Below, one piece after another: positions 1 to 10,760 of a stretch of DNA of 64,000 nucleotides; positions within the stretch are counted from its first letter, which is position 1; each line of letters opens with the position of its first letter. The stretch comes from Morella rubra (lineage: Eukaryota > Streptophyta > Magnoliopsida > Fagales > Myricaceae). The notes under the pieces are model-generated. The model was not told the DNA's origin and did no database searches. It saw only the letters and a list, made by a program, of their open reading frames with translations. Location of the stretch: the NCBI GenBank assembly GCA_003952965.2, contig CM025853.1:10673161-10737160 (forward strand), given 5' to 3'. A program made the position numbers and the translations under genes.

Positions 1-712
1 TCAACCAATTTCCATGAAAAACCATTTATAATTGGCAATGACGTAGACGTTACAAAAAAATTAATGAAACTGCTTGTTTAGACTCTATGATTATGAAAAG
101 AGAATGCAAAAAGTTAAACGACGATCGAGATAAGTTGAAAGATTCTTGTCAAGAATGAGGCAAAGAAGATGCTTTAAGCATATCCTTGTAATGGTGCGAT
201 TAGTCAACCATTAGCGTTGCAAAGTAGATTTGAGATCCCTATCCAACATATTTATGTGATGTTTTGTAAGGTGCAGCATTAAAAAATAAACGGGATGAAC
301 ACACACAAAAAAGGGAGATAGAGATTGAGGAGTGGAAGAAAAAACAGAATGATTATTATTTTTTATACCCAAAAAAATCTTTTGTACAAGGCCCGCCATA
401 ATTGTAGCGAGCTAATATAATGCATAAACAAACTCGGGGTACTTTTGTCCCACACGCCAACTCCTATGTAAATCTTGGCTAACGAAGTGGGGGAGGATTC
501 CCCTGCCAGTTTGCCAGTGGAGGTAGTTCGAGGGGGAGAAAAAAGCTTGTGTTGAAAGGTCAAATAAAGTGGCTTGGAATGAGTCCTAGCAGGCGTCCAC
601 CAATTGAATGGATATGTTTTCCCTTCCTCTTTTTTTTTTCGTGATCTATCCTCTTTTCTAAATTTATTTTTTTAAAACTACTCTCTTGTCGACTTAGACA
701 ACTGCCTATTAC
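1..712. other. No gene seen; AT-rich intergenic DNA
   Basis: I see no convincing coding region, RNA gene or terminal-repeat structure here. Open frames are short and lack recognisable motifs. Poly-T and poly-A runs are common. Confidence 0.5.
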
Positions 713-1076
713 AGGGATTAAATATACTTTATCTCTCTTATCTTTGAGGTTATTTATATTTTATATTTCGATATATTATTTTTGAGATATTAAACTTCTT
801 AATTTACACATTTTTTCAATTTGGACCCCATACCCAAATTATCCGTCAAGTTAGACGGATTTCGTCAAAATTTTTATACATTGCCCATTTTATCTTTGAA
901 AGTATTTACATATTACACCCTACATTTTGACGGATTTTATCTAAATTGATGGGTAATTTAGGTACGGGATTTAAATTGAAAAAATGTGTAAGAGGTCCAG
1001 TGTCTCAAAAATAATACATCGGAGTGTAAAGTGTAAATGACCTCAAAGATAAGGGGGTGAAGTGTATTTAACCCTT
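713..1076. mobile_element. Foldback MITE (~365 bp)
   Basis: The two halves are imperfect inverted copies of each other. The left end begins AGGGATTAAATATACTTTAT and the right end, read in reverse complement, begins AAGGGTTAAATACACTTCAC. Matching inner blocks include TTATCTTTGAGGT, CACATTTTTTCAATTT and the pair of GACGGATTT motifs. There is no coding capacity. Flanks TATTAC and TATTAT are similar, but I cannot define an exact target duplication, so the superfamily (Mutator-like or other) is open. Confidence 0.7.
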
Positions 1077-1260
1077 ATTATAGTTATACCACGAATATTG
1101 ATGAATTTTTAATTTTGAAGTTAAATGTCACGATTTTCTAGATTAGACTAATAATAGATATTTAACTGAAATGTGAAGATTAAAAGTAAAGATTTTTCTT
1201 CAAAAAAAAAAAAAAGAGTGAATGCATGTGAAAGCTGTCAAAATCACGAACAAACACAAA

Positions 1261-1860
1261 CATTACAAGAAAAATCATTTTGAGTGTCAAAAAAATTTGT
1301 CACCCAAAGTGCCCATTTAGTCGCCAAATGTTTTATGTGACAAAACTGAGTTGTCATCCAGTTTGTCACCTAAAGTCTATCACCAAAGGTTTTATGTGAC
1401 TATTTTTGTGTTTCATCATGTAAAATCGTCTAGATGTATTATTACACCATCTGAACAGTTTTCTGATTTCTTAACAATCTTCAATTTCATTATGGCCCAA
1501 TTCTCTCTATCCGTTCGCATGAAACATGCGAACGTTTTGCCCAATGTGACCAAATTTATTTTGTCATCAAAACCTCGCGCTCACGGTTTAAAAACCTGTC
1601 CCCACGGAAATTTCTTTTCTGACGAAATAATTTTTTGTCACCTTAGACATTGTGTGAACTGACCTTCCTTACGTGCAGACGCTTGATGAATTGAGTCCAT
1701 GGGAACGTATAAATTTAAAGATCAATTTAAAGAGGATGGAATCCACCAAGAGAGAGAGGGACGAAATACTAGAGGAGCGGGGTGGACTTCACAAGTCGTT
1801 CTTAATTCCCGGCGGAGTTTTAGATCACCGCATGTGCAAAGAAATCCTTTTTTGACCTAG
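1261..1860 (+). mobile_element. Degenerate CACTA-like terminus and subterminal repeats
   Basis: The segment opens with CATTACAAGAAAAATC, one base away from the common plant CACTA terminus CACTACAAGAAAA. It is followed by repeated short motifs of the type TTTGTCACC and TTTTATGTGAC (about 1298-1400), as expected of CACTA subterminal arrays. A 60-residue open frame (1673-1855) rich in charged residues follows, but I do not recognise it. I found no opposite terminus, so this is probably one broken end. The right limit is arbitrary. Confidence 0.4.
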
Positions 1861-4232
1861 AAGATGTAAGACAGCTTTTTATTTATTATTCAGATATAAT
1901 AGCAAGAGGCAAGTATATAGTTGAGTTAGCTAGATTAATGATACATCGCAAGTTTTAGAAGTAATTTACAGCGTTTAGAGAAACGTGTGGCTATAGTTGA
2001 ACTATATATTATACAAGACTAAAATATTATATTATTTTTTGTAACACCCTCCCGATTTATTTTCCTTACGAGTATATTTCTAAGCTAAGTAAAGAGGTTT
2101 TATTTGGATTTATGTAAAATCTGGCTTAAACCTTGATTTTTATTTTCTAAGTTTGGATGATTATATTTTCCTTAACGTGGCAGCTGTCTTAGAATATCCT
2201 TTCTTGCTTCTTCTTTTTTTGCCTTATTTCTCATTTATTTCCTTTTTGTGATTAAATTGCTAATAAGACAAATTGTGTTCTTGGTGACTTTAGTTAGCAA
2301 TTATTTTTCTTTCTTTTTTTGCCTTATTTCTCGTTTATGAATTTTCTTTTATTCAAGTGTTTTAATTATCTCCCTTAACAATTTTGAGACGTTGGTACTA
2401 ATTTCAAAATTTAGTTGAAATAAAAGACCTAGAATGGGCTTTGGTTTGACTGGCCTTTTGACCCCATTATTGGGCGGTTAGGGGACTCTTTAATTTGTGG
2501 GCCCAATGTTTAAAAATTTATGGCTTAGATGGACCTTTGGGGAAGAGAGAGCTTAGGCCATTAGAATTGGGCTTGAAGAACCAAAAATTCAGCCCATTAG
2601 TTTATAAAGTGGTCGGCCACTTTAAGAGCCTTAAGCTAGTTTAGTGTGCTAGTTTAGTGCTTAAAAAAAAAAAAAACCATTATGACAAGTGGCAAGGATT
2701 GCCCATGCCACCCACTGTGCCCAATCCTGACAGTTCTAAAAGAAAACATCGCTACAGCCACGTTATAGAACACGGTCTCCAACTTTCCGTCAGTAGATTG
2801 CAAGCTATTTCCACGGCCGAGGGATATCCGTATACATGAAATTAAAAGAACTTGACCGCTAGTAAACATCGAGTTTTGTGGTTGGATGTGGCTGACATCT
2901 CGATTACTATGGCATTAAAGGTCTTTAGCATGCAATGGATCTATCAATAACAGAGACGCGGTGGGTGGTTGTGATCCTCTAGTAACTGGGGCACGCTTAG
3001 CTTCTTTTTGGGTCCGTTGAGATAGATGGAAGAACCTGCGCAACTTCGTCATCGCAAATGGATTTCTAGCTTGTTTTTTAAGGTTAACTTTTAGAGATAA
3101 ATCATTTGAACCCTAAGTCACATAGCTCTAATCTTACTTTTAAACCTTGGTTAATTAAGCTAATAAAAGGGAGACAGAGGATCACGGTTGTCTTGGTGCC
3201 AGTTAGAGAGAGAAATAGAGAGAAAAAGAAGAAAACTTGGAGATCGATCAACCCCTTCGGCTCTTGGGCTACACGGCAAAGTGAAGGCCTCTAGAGAAGA
3301 GCCATCAAAAGACAAGGTAAGGATGAAAAAACTAGGTCTCTGTGAGTGGAAATGGAATGGCTGAATGCTATATGCTCTGTGGTGAGAAAATGAGTTTATG
3401 AAATGTTAGAAACACTTCTAGACATGTTATTTGGATCTGTTCTTTACTTTTTCCATGAGTTCATTCAAGAAAAACACACGCATGACCGAATCTAAGGGCT
3501 TAGAGGTCTTGGATGTCAAAGGTTGATAACTCTTCAAGTTTGATGTTTTTCTTTTCTGATTTATGCTTGTTTCTTCACGAATAATGCACACTCTTTGGGA
3601 GGATACAGTCAGATGTATGCCTGATGGTTAGGAGTATGAAACAAATTCAAGGATTTGGGGCCTTATAGGCCACGTGTAGAGTAGGGTTCATCCAAAGGTG
3701 CATGCATGACTTGCACTCTTGTTTTTCACGAGATTGATGGAACTTTTGCAAAGAAATTCTTGTTTTTGGTTGTTGATATATGTTCAAACGGAAGATCTGG
3801 AGCTTATATGAGCTTGCATGAGAATGGATATGTTATTTGTCAAGAGAATGGTCTCTTCTGAGCTCAAAGGGCATGGGTAAGCTTGCATGCCACATTTTAT
3901 GTATGTGTAGGTGAATTCGGTTGTTATGGGTGATTAAATGCTCTATTTTTTAGATGATTTTCACATTGAAATCATGTTCATGCATGGATAATAAGATTTG
4001 GACGTTTTAGTTGTATTCCATAAGCCTAAGGGTATTCTTTGAGCAATACATTTCGATTTTGATGATAATAAACTCTATGTATGCTTTGGAGTATTTTAGA
4101 TCACTATAATCGTCAATCCACTATTTCATAAGTAAATTTCAAAAGGATTGAGACTTTCTTGCTTTTTGTAAGGTCTTAAATATATATTAACACCATTGCC
4201 TAAGCTAAAAGCTCACATTTTCTATTATAGGG
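1861..4232. other. No recognisable gene; mixed repeat-like DNA
   Basis: I find no protein domain in this 2.4-kb stretch. Two near copies of a TTTTTTGCCTTATTTCTC motif lie around 2215 and 2315. The string TGTAACACCCTCCCGATTT at about 2041 resembles the start of some plant LTRs, but no matching end could be found, so no element is called. Short frames at 2657-2839 and 3106-3294 look like chance. Confidence 0.45.
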
Positions 4233-5716
4233 TTTCAAGATAAATTGGACAACCAAGTAACTCTAGACTTTTGCTTCCATAGAGTTTCTTCCCTTTTCAG
4301 TTGTTCATCAAGCTTGAGAATGAGACATTTTCCCATCCACAAGTTCTGGATGGTAGGTGCCGCCTGCTGGTAAAAACACAACTGATCCTTCACAGCTTTT
4401 AGCTTAGTGTGGATATCACCAAACACCTTAGTATTCCACTTTCTAAGAGCCCCCAAACCGCTCTAATTTTATGGAACAAGATCCAGGCTGGCAAACCACT
4501 ACTAGGTTGTCTCCAAGTATCTGCAATGAGACCAAAACACGTCTCCTCACGTGTCCAAAACTTCTCGAACTTAAAAGGCTTTGCTATAGACTCTCCAACC
4601 CCAAATAGATTAAGGATCAAACGAACATGATCTGAATTCAGAATAGTGTCGCACCCTAGCATTTGGAAACCCTGTCCTCCAGCTTACATTAGCTATACTT
4701 TGGTCCAAACACTCTCGAATGGAAGCCAAACCAGATCTACCATTGCTCTACGTAAAATTCCTTCTCGAATACCCCAAATCCACAAAACCCATACACTCCA
4801 TAAAATGTCGTAGACCTCTAGAAGAAGAACCTGACATAGCCTGTCCCCCTTTTTTCTCATTATGTCTAGTGATATCATTAAAATCACCAGTGCAGGAAGA
4901 TTACTCAAACTCCCCAACTCAAACAAATCCGACCAGAAAGCTTCTTTTAATCTCTAGTAAGGTGGTCCATGAACAAAGGTACACAAGAAATCAGCACGTT
5001 CATTACCTGGATGAACCAACAAGTGAAAAAGGGAACTCGAAGTACTCAGCACATCAAACTGTAACCTAGGATGCTAACAAAAAGCCAACCCTCCTTTGCA
5101 ACCAATAGGAGGAACAAAAATGAACAAAGAAAAACCCAAACTATGGATAATCATACCAAGCCGATTATCATTTATTTTCGTCTCCATAAGAAAGATGCCC
5201 TACGGATCTACTTCTCTCACTAGCAGCCTTAGAGATCTTGATGCCGCGGTCTCCCAAGACCCCGACAGTTCCACACTATAAGACTCATGGCTAGGTTGGG
5301 GGCAAATTAAGTCCCATCGCCCCAGCCGAGGGTGTACTTACCTCAGTAGAATCAGACTATGTCTCCCTCTCAACTCAGGGGTACCTTTCCTCTACTTAGG
5401 ACCATATTTCTTCTTTTTCCTCACCCCATCACTCTCTGCCACTCCATGAGCAAAAATCAAGGCCAAAGATTTCTCCAGCAATTGAACCTGCAAGTCTGGC
5501 TAGTCTTGAGCTTTATTCAATTGAGATTTGGCGACTTGAATTGTAATGCCTCTTCTTTTCAAATTAACAGGCCCATCATGGGCCTCCACTTCGACAACCA
5601 AATGGGAACTTGAGTTCACACTTTGGTTCAACCCTACATTACTAAGCAGTTCAGCTCCAAATGACTCCACAAACTTTTCTCCTTGATCAACCACATTCCC
5701 TACACTATAACCCATG
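4233..5716 (-). mobile_element. L1-type LINE fragment: endonuclease region
   Basis: Read on the minus strand, this resembles the apurinic-type endonuclease part of plant L1 LINEs. The start MSLIVWNCRGLG lies near 5290, matching the usual opening of the EN domain. Downstream come FLMETK (about 5185), GCKGGLAFC (about 5090) and the DFNDI-like active-site region (about 4870). Then follow the segments FEKFWTREE and WNTKVFGDI that link EN to the reverse transcriptase. 5500-5715 is likely the upstream ORF1/linker. Reading frames change several times and stops occur, so it is dead. No reverse transcriptase remains: the copy is cut at about 4233, and its flank on that side is unrelated. It is a different fragment from the LINE at 17.6-19.8 kb. 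Confidence 0.75.
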
Positions 5717-5781
5717 TCATCAACAACAAGTGGACCCTAGGGATCCGCACAAATGACTCATCCACCCTTGTACAATGTGCC

Positions 5782-5975
5782 TAGGGTTGTGCAGAAAAGC
5801 TTTGATTCGGCTTGTCGACATGGATCCGACCCACCTCAACCCGACTGGGTCGAATGGAGTCGGATCTAGATTCGGAGTCAGATAGTTTTTATAGAAAAAA
5901 AACATGTATTCGGGTCGGAGCCGAATATCCAGATATAAATTCGATTTAATCCGACTCGACCCGAATTCCACCCTA
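5782..5975. mobile_element. Short hAT-like non-autonomous element
   Basis: The ends TAGGGTTGTGCAG and, in reverse complement, TAGGGTGGAATTCGG share TAGGGT. The interior is packed with inverted GGGTCGGA / TCCGACCC motifs, as in subterminal zones of plant hAT elements (compare the ends at 43827 and 51673). No clean 8-bp target duplication is visible (AATGTGCC on the left, TAATGAAA on the right), so the limits may be off or the site has drifted. Confidence 0.45.
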
Positions 5976-6229
5976 TAATGAAACGCACGTTTCAGACACC
6001 CCTCCCCCTTCTTCGCGTTTCACTTTCAACCCCCCTGTCATTCGCAAGTCTTCATTTCTCCCAGACTCCCAGCCCCCATTCGAAAAAACCTAACCCTAAA
6101 GCCTCCTTTGCCGCCGCCAGTCTCCCCCCCCCCCCCCCTGCTGCCACTCGCCAATCTTCTTGCCATCACTTGTCGCCGGTCTCCGTGCCCTATACAGTCA
6201 CAGACTCACAGATCTTGAGCGTCTTAACG

Positions 6230-6389
6230 GAACCAATGTTCATATTCCTCAGGAGGGCTCGAAGGAGAAAAACAAGATTGAGAATTTGGGAGACTGCTGG
6301 GACAACTCCCTGTGCATTTTTCTATTACCTTGTTGAGGCCGATCTTCCTGCTAAGAAAACATTGCCTCTTCTTCTTTGGCTTAATGGAG
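6230..6389 (+). pseudogene. Serine carboxypeptidase-like (SCPL) exon fragment
   Basis: The 3' part reads FFYYLVEAD ... LPLLLWLNGG and stops at a GT donor (6390) exactly where SCPL genes are interrupted, just before PGCSS. SCPL proteins are secreted or vacuolar serine hydrolases and acyltransferases. Just upstream, in another frame, EGSKEKNKIENL resembles the segment preceding LPGQP in the family. The LPGQP and YVTV blocks that should lie between are missing, so this is an internally deleted, frame-disrupted piece. The following exon with PGCSS and the Ser-Asp-His triad is not found downstream. The proline- and serine-rich open frame starting at 5978 runs into it but has no family resemblance. 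It could have been brought in by a transposon. Confidence 0.55.
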
Positions 6390-7163
6390 GTATACATACT
6401 TGGATCTAATCCCACACTCTCCATTATCAGTGTCATTGGCCTAAATTGTTGAAACACTTTGAAATGTTGTTTGTTTCTTAAATGCATATTTCTTTCCTTC
6501 CCTTCTCATTTTATTCTTTCTTCTCTTATTTTTCTTCCATTTCCGTTTCCTAACATATTTGGACAACCTTCTTCACCTCTTCTAATTTGGCACACTATTT
6601 AATCTTTAACTTGAAGTTACTTGAACTAATTGAATCCTTATTTAGACCTCTTAAACATATACTTACACAAACTAATTGTATTTCGGGAGTTTATTTTAAA
6701 CTCTTAAACAACTTCACATGATAATTATATTTTCAGTAAAACTAGCCCATGAACAGTTGGATATATAGAATAATAAATCGATCTAAACCCCATTATTCCA
6801 ATTTAGCCTATTTCCTTCAGGAGAAATACATGACTATTTTACAAATTAATCCTCAGGAAGACTGAAAACTTGATGCATTAATTTGGTGTTCTCAAAGCTG
6901 CTAGAAAGGTCGACCAACTGGTAGAAGAAAGGGCTAGATATGGGCATTCAGCATACTTAATTACTGTGTATTTGAAGCTCAGAAACAGAGGGAGTTCTAT
7001 TTACCGCATTCGTGGCCTTTGCATGATGGCCAAATGCTGTATAGAAGACATTAGAGAGCCATAATAGGTACAACACATCTGATAATAACGAACCAAGGAT
7101 TGCTTTTAAAGTAGTCGATTAACCAAACAGGAAAAACACTCCACCAGCTGTTGTAATGTTGGT
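6390..7163. other. No gene seen
   Basis: AT-rich sequence with no domain-like frame. It may be old intron sequence of the SCPL fragment or unrelated DNA; nothing decides this. Confidence 0.4.
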
Positions 7164-8399
7164 TCACTTCCTGCGACAATTTTTAAGATAACAGCTTTCC
7201 TGATAGTAACCCACTTCTTTCGAGAGGCTGTGCAAGAGTTTAATAACTTCATCATCACTGCCAATTCTGTGCTCAATTATTCCATGAGTACGGAGCAAAG
7301 CCACATCTTCTGGAGATCTAATCAAGTTCACATATGAGGTGAAGGGATGGCTGCGCCCAGGACGACGCTGTTCAATGGCAATGAGGTTGAGGCGAAGTGA
7401 CTTAGTGCCATCATTGATCTCAAGATGGGGAATTTGGAGAGTTCGTGAAATTCCTTTCTTGAATTTGATGTCCAAAAAAAGCAATCTGTCTTGATTTTCT
7501 TAGGGTGAACCCAGCAATTGAAGAACTTGGTAATCAACCGGGCTGTAACTCCTTCATGGTTTACGTGGTCGAGGTGAAATCCCATAATTGCATCCAGGAC
7601 AGAGTGGAATCTGATTCTCCATCTTTATCATAGGTTGCTGGATGGAATTCAGCATAGCATTCAGAATAACGGGGTCGTCTTCATTGTAACCATTTTTCTC
7701 GAATCCTTCATTAGAACACAGCAACATCTCAATCACAAAGCTGCCATTTAGGTTCATCCTTTCAATGAATTCAAGCCTTTCAGGTTCAGGAATTGGCTCG
7801 GTCCCATTACGAGGAATTGCCTCTTTATAACAGGCTCTAGCTCTTTCCTCAAGGTTTTTATAGCCGTAACATAAAACTCCATGTTATTATCACTAAGCGA
7901 TAGGACGGAGCTAGCGGCACTTGATTTATCGTCATCCGCTATTTGTAGGACCTGTAGGTGTTCTACACCACGGTAAAGCGCCAAGTCGACAACCTGGGGG
8001 TTGCAAGCTTTCTCATTCCCTTCCTTTAGGCAGGGGGAACTTGGTAAATGCATTTTCTAATGTTTGAAAGCAGTGACTGCTGTAATTTAGCACCTTCCTC
8101 GAGTCTCCACTGGAGTTCCTCTTAATTTGAGACTCATCTAGCTCTCTGTGACTTTGACCCCCCGTTGTCCTGCTTTCGTCGTCTTCTGACGGACCTTGCC
8201 GTTGAACTTGCAGCTGCTGCTGATCATCAATTTGGTCCCAAAGTTCTGAAGATGCTGTCGAAGCAGGCATTGTTGCGAGATCCGTAGATGCTGTAGAACC
8301 AAAGCACGATGTGAACCCAGAGTTTGTTTCAGGAGCGTTCCCGTGATGTCCTTGTTGACTTCGATCTTTAGGCGGAGAGGACAGCGCAATATTTCTCAA
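7164..8399 (-). pseudogene. DUF247 (UPF0481) family gene, broken
   Basis: Plant DUF247 proteins are about 400-550 residue, mostly membrane-anchored proteins of uncertain function. Members at grass S and Z loci act in self-incompatibility, but this copy gives no hint of that. On the minus strand, family blocks appear in order across several frames: VVDLALYRGVEHLQ (about 7990), GSFVIEMLL (about 7745), NAMLNSIQQPMIKMENQIPL (about 7660-7600), the segment around LDIKFKKGISRTLQIPHLEI (about 7470-7420), NLIAIEQ (about 7385), FTSYVNLI, then DVALL and GIIE (about 7345-7265), and LHSLSKEVG (about 7220). The expected C-terminal transmembrane helix is not seen. Block order is kept, but at least three frame changes and stops separate the blocks. 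The Ser/Gln-rich N-terminus (8399-8060) is open and may be a lineage-specific extension. It is clearly a decayed gene rather than a split one. Confidence 0.75.
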
Positions 8400-8666
8400 T
8401 GTTTGAACCCACAGTTGGTGTCTTAAATAATCTTCTTTTAAATTATCGCTTAGGTTTTTGCATCTTATTACTTATCGTCATTTCATTAATTTCTTTTGTA
8501 ATGTCTAAGTCATTATCTAATTGTTCACCAACCAAATGATAGTCTCTCTCTCTCTCTTCTTGTTTTTTAAAATGGAAATCGATTGAGTGCAAGTAGCAGA
8601 GTCAAGCCCCGACCCGTTGAGGCTTGCCCCCTCCCTAAATAGAAAACAAAAGTAATAAAGTTTTGG

Positions 8667-9180
8667 CGAAAAGTCATTCTTCGTCCCATAAATTTGCGTC
8701 AATTGCATTTCACTCCTCTTAATTTTAAAAACTGCAATTTACGTCCTATAAGTATGAAACATTTGCAATGTTCGTCCACAGTTAAAATTTCCGTTATAAT
8801 TGACGGAATTCGGCATTAAAATGACCAAAATAACCCTCCAAAACAAAATTACTAAAAATATTAAAATAATTATTAAAAATTAAAAAAAATGATTTTAAAA
8901 AAGGTAATATTTTTTAAATAAAACTATTGAAACTCTATTTCAGTAATCCATATATATTTTTAATTTATTTCTCCAATATTTATTTATTTTTAAAAAATTG
9001 TCTTTGAGGGCATTTAGGTTATTTTAATGTCGAATTCTGTTAAGTTTAATAGAAATTTTGACTGTGGACGAACATTGCAAATGTTTCATACTTAGAGGAC
9101 GTAAATCGCAGTTTTGAAAGTTAAGGGGTCGCAAATGCAATTGACGCATACTTATAGGGCGAACAATGACATTTCCCCTA
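8667..9180. mobile_element. Foldback MITE with 9-bp target duplication (Mutator-like)
   Basis: AAGTTTTGG occurs exactly on both sides (8658-8666 and 9181-9189), a 9-bp duplication as expected of Mutator-like elements. The arms of roughly 200 bp are inverted copies: inner blocks TGCGTCAATTGCATTT, ATGAAACATTTGCAATGTTC and GTCCACAGT appear on the left and in reverse complement on the right. The centre is AT-rich filler. No coding capacity. Confidence 0.8.
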
Positions 9181-10224
9181 AAGTTTTGGTTTATGACGAT
9201 GCATTGATAATATATATGATAATTTAATCTTTAACCAAACAACATCTTATTTTATTGTGTCTAACTAAATGGGAGGAAATGTGTATTAAATTGTGGTGTT
9301 GCATTATTATACAGGGTTTTCTTTTAATGTTTTTAGCGTTTTATCTTGTGTATATCAGTAATTAAGTTAACAAAGTATAGTTTTGTATCCTCATTCACAA
9401 AGTATAGTATAGCAACACTTTTATAAACCTTCTCTATATTTTTAATCCTGAATGGAAAATCAGTTGCCCAAGAGTTAGGGTGTGATCAAGTAATGGCAAG
9501 TTCTTTTTAATGAATTACGAAACCGACAGAGTTTACAAATCTATAACACGTCAAACTAAAAATATTCTTAAAATTTTTGCTTGCCCAACATCACGTTTAG
9601 GAACCGTTTAATTACTTGTCTTTTCCAAACTTGCTTGTCTCTCCCCAAAAAAAAAAAAAAAAAATTTAACGTCACAACTATAGACAAAGAGTAGTTTTGA
9701 AAAAATAAATTTTTAGGAAACAGTGTAGATCACTAAAAAAAAAAGAAGGGGAGAGGGGCAGATATATCCCTTCAATTGGAAACAGTATTTAGTTTATATA
9801 TGCATCAGCTCGGGACCATTAAACCTGGGCCTTGCAAAAGAATTCTGCCATTAAAAAAAAAAAAAAGCAGCTTATTGCCATGACACATGGACATTTAAAT
9901 GACGTGGCTTGAGCTTCCGTTAAGAGGATGGATAGAAGGCTGACGGAAGGGCTTTTTTTGTCAAAGGTTGAAAATATAAGGGTGTTAAATTTGAAATCGA
10001 AAAACCCAAATGCAAAATGGTATAATTCTAAGGACTAAAATGTCAAATTCCCTATATTTAATTATGCATTTAAAGTTGAATTACGCATAGATCTCAGGAC
10101 ACTATATTAATTATAAAATAGAATTAATAATTGTCTACAAATATTTAATCATCATAATAGTAAATAAAATACATAATGAAAATCAAGTTTGAAATAAACA
10201 ATCTACCTAAATCTCCATCGGGGC
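9181..10224. other. No gene; fragments of repeat ends
   Basis: No coding region recognised. The part at 9880-10060, with ACGTGGC, a CCGTTAAGAG motif and AAAATGTCAAATTCCCTA, resembles one arm of a TIR element of the kind seen at 10761-12779, but a partner arm is not evident. Poly-A tracts occur at 9645-9663 and 9853-9866. Confidence 0.35.
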
Positions 10225-10640
10225 GTGAAATACGATGTGAGTTGCTTTATATGTTCTATTATCTGTTCATGCATTTCTTTTTCCATTCATTGTAGCCATA
10301 GTTCTTGTTGCTTTTGTTGTTTCTGCTTTTGCTTCTACTCCTGTAAATGTTGTTGTTACTCTAGCATCATCCTCTCAATTTCTACCTGCTTGACAACTAA
10401 CTCATCATATTCTTTCTATCTAGCCCCCATCTCCTCTATCTCTACTCTAGCATCATCCTCTCCATTTTTCCCTGACAACTAACTCATCATATTTTTTCTG
10501 TTTAGCCCTTATCTCCTCTATCTCTACTCTAGCCTCCTCCAATCTCCAAGCCAAATCAACAAACGACATTGAAGAGGATGATCCAACTTACCGCACTGAA
10601 CAGCTTAAACCAAGCATGTAACCTACTTTCGTCCCCAAGA
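10225..10640 (-). pseudogene. CACTA ORF (Transposase_24) C-terminal coiled coil
   Basis: On the minus strand the segment reads FTDVLGTKVGYMLGL, SSSSMSFVDLAWRLEEAR and VEIEEIRAKQKKYDELV. This is the C-terminal signature of plant En/Spm-type ORFs carrying the Transposase_24 domain, ending in a Gln/Glu-rich coiled coil. A direct repeat of about 100 bp (CTCCTCTATCTCTACTCTAGC at about 10431 and 10511) duplicates part of the coil-coding DNA. Stops interrupt the frame. It is separated from its own N-terminal half (13190-13858) by the inserted element at 10761-12779. Confidence 0.65.
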
Positions 10641-10760
10641 CATCTGTGAAAATCTGCACTTCTATGAATGACCTTCCCACGGACTCGTGTTTTAACTATA
10701 GCACCTTCATCTTTTCTCGCAAGTTAAGAAGAAAAAAGTGAAGTTAATATATTAAATATT

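Noticed and set aside
2041-4190. TGTAACACCC string suggesting the left edge of a solo LTR (fossil retroelement).
   Set aside because: No matching end, target duplication, primer-binding site or coding remnant was found, so no element is called.
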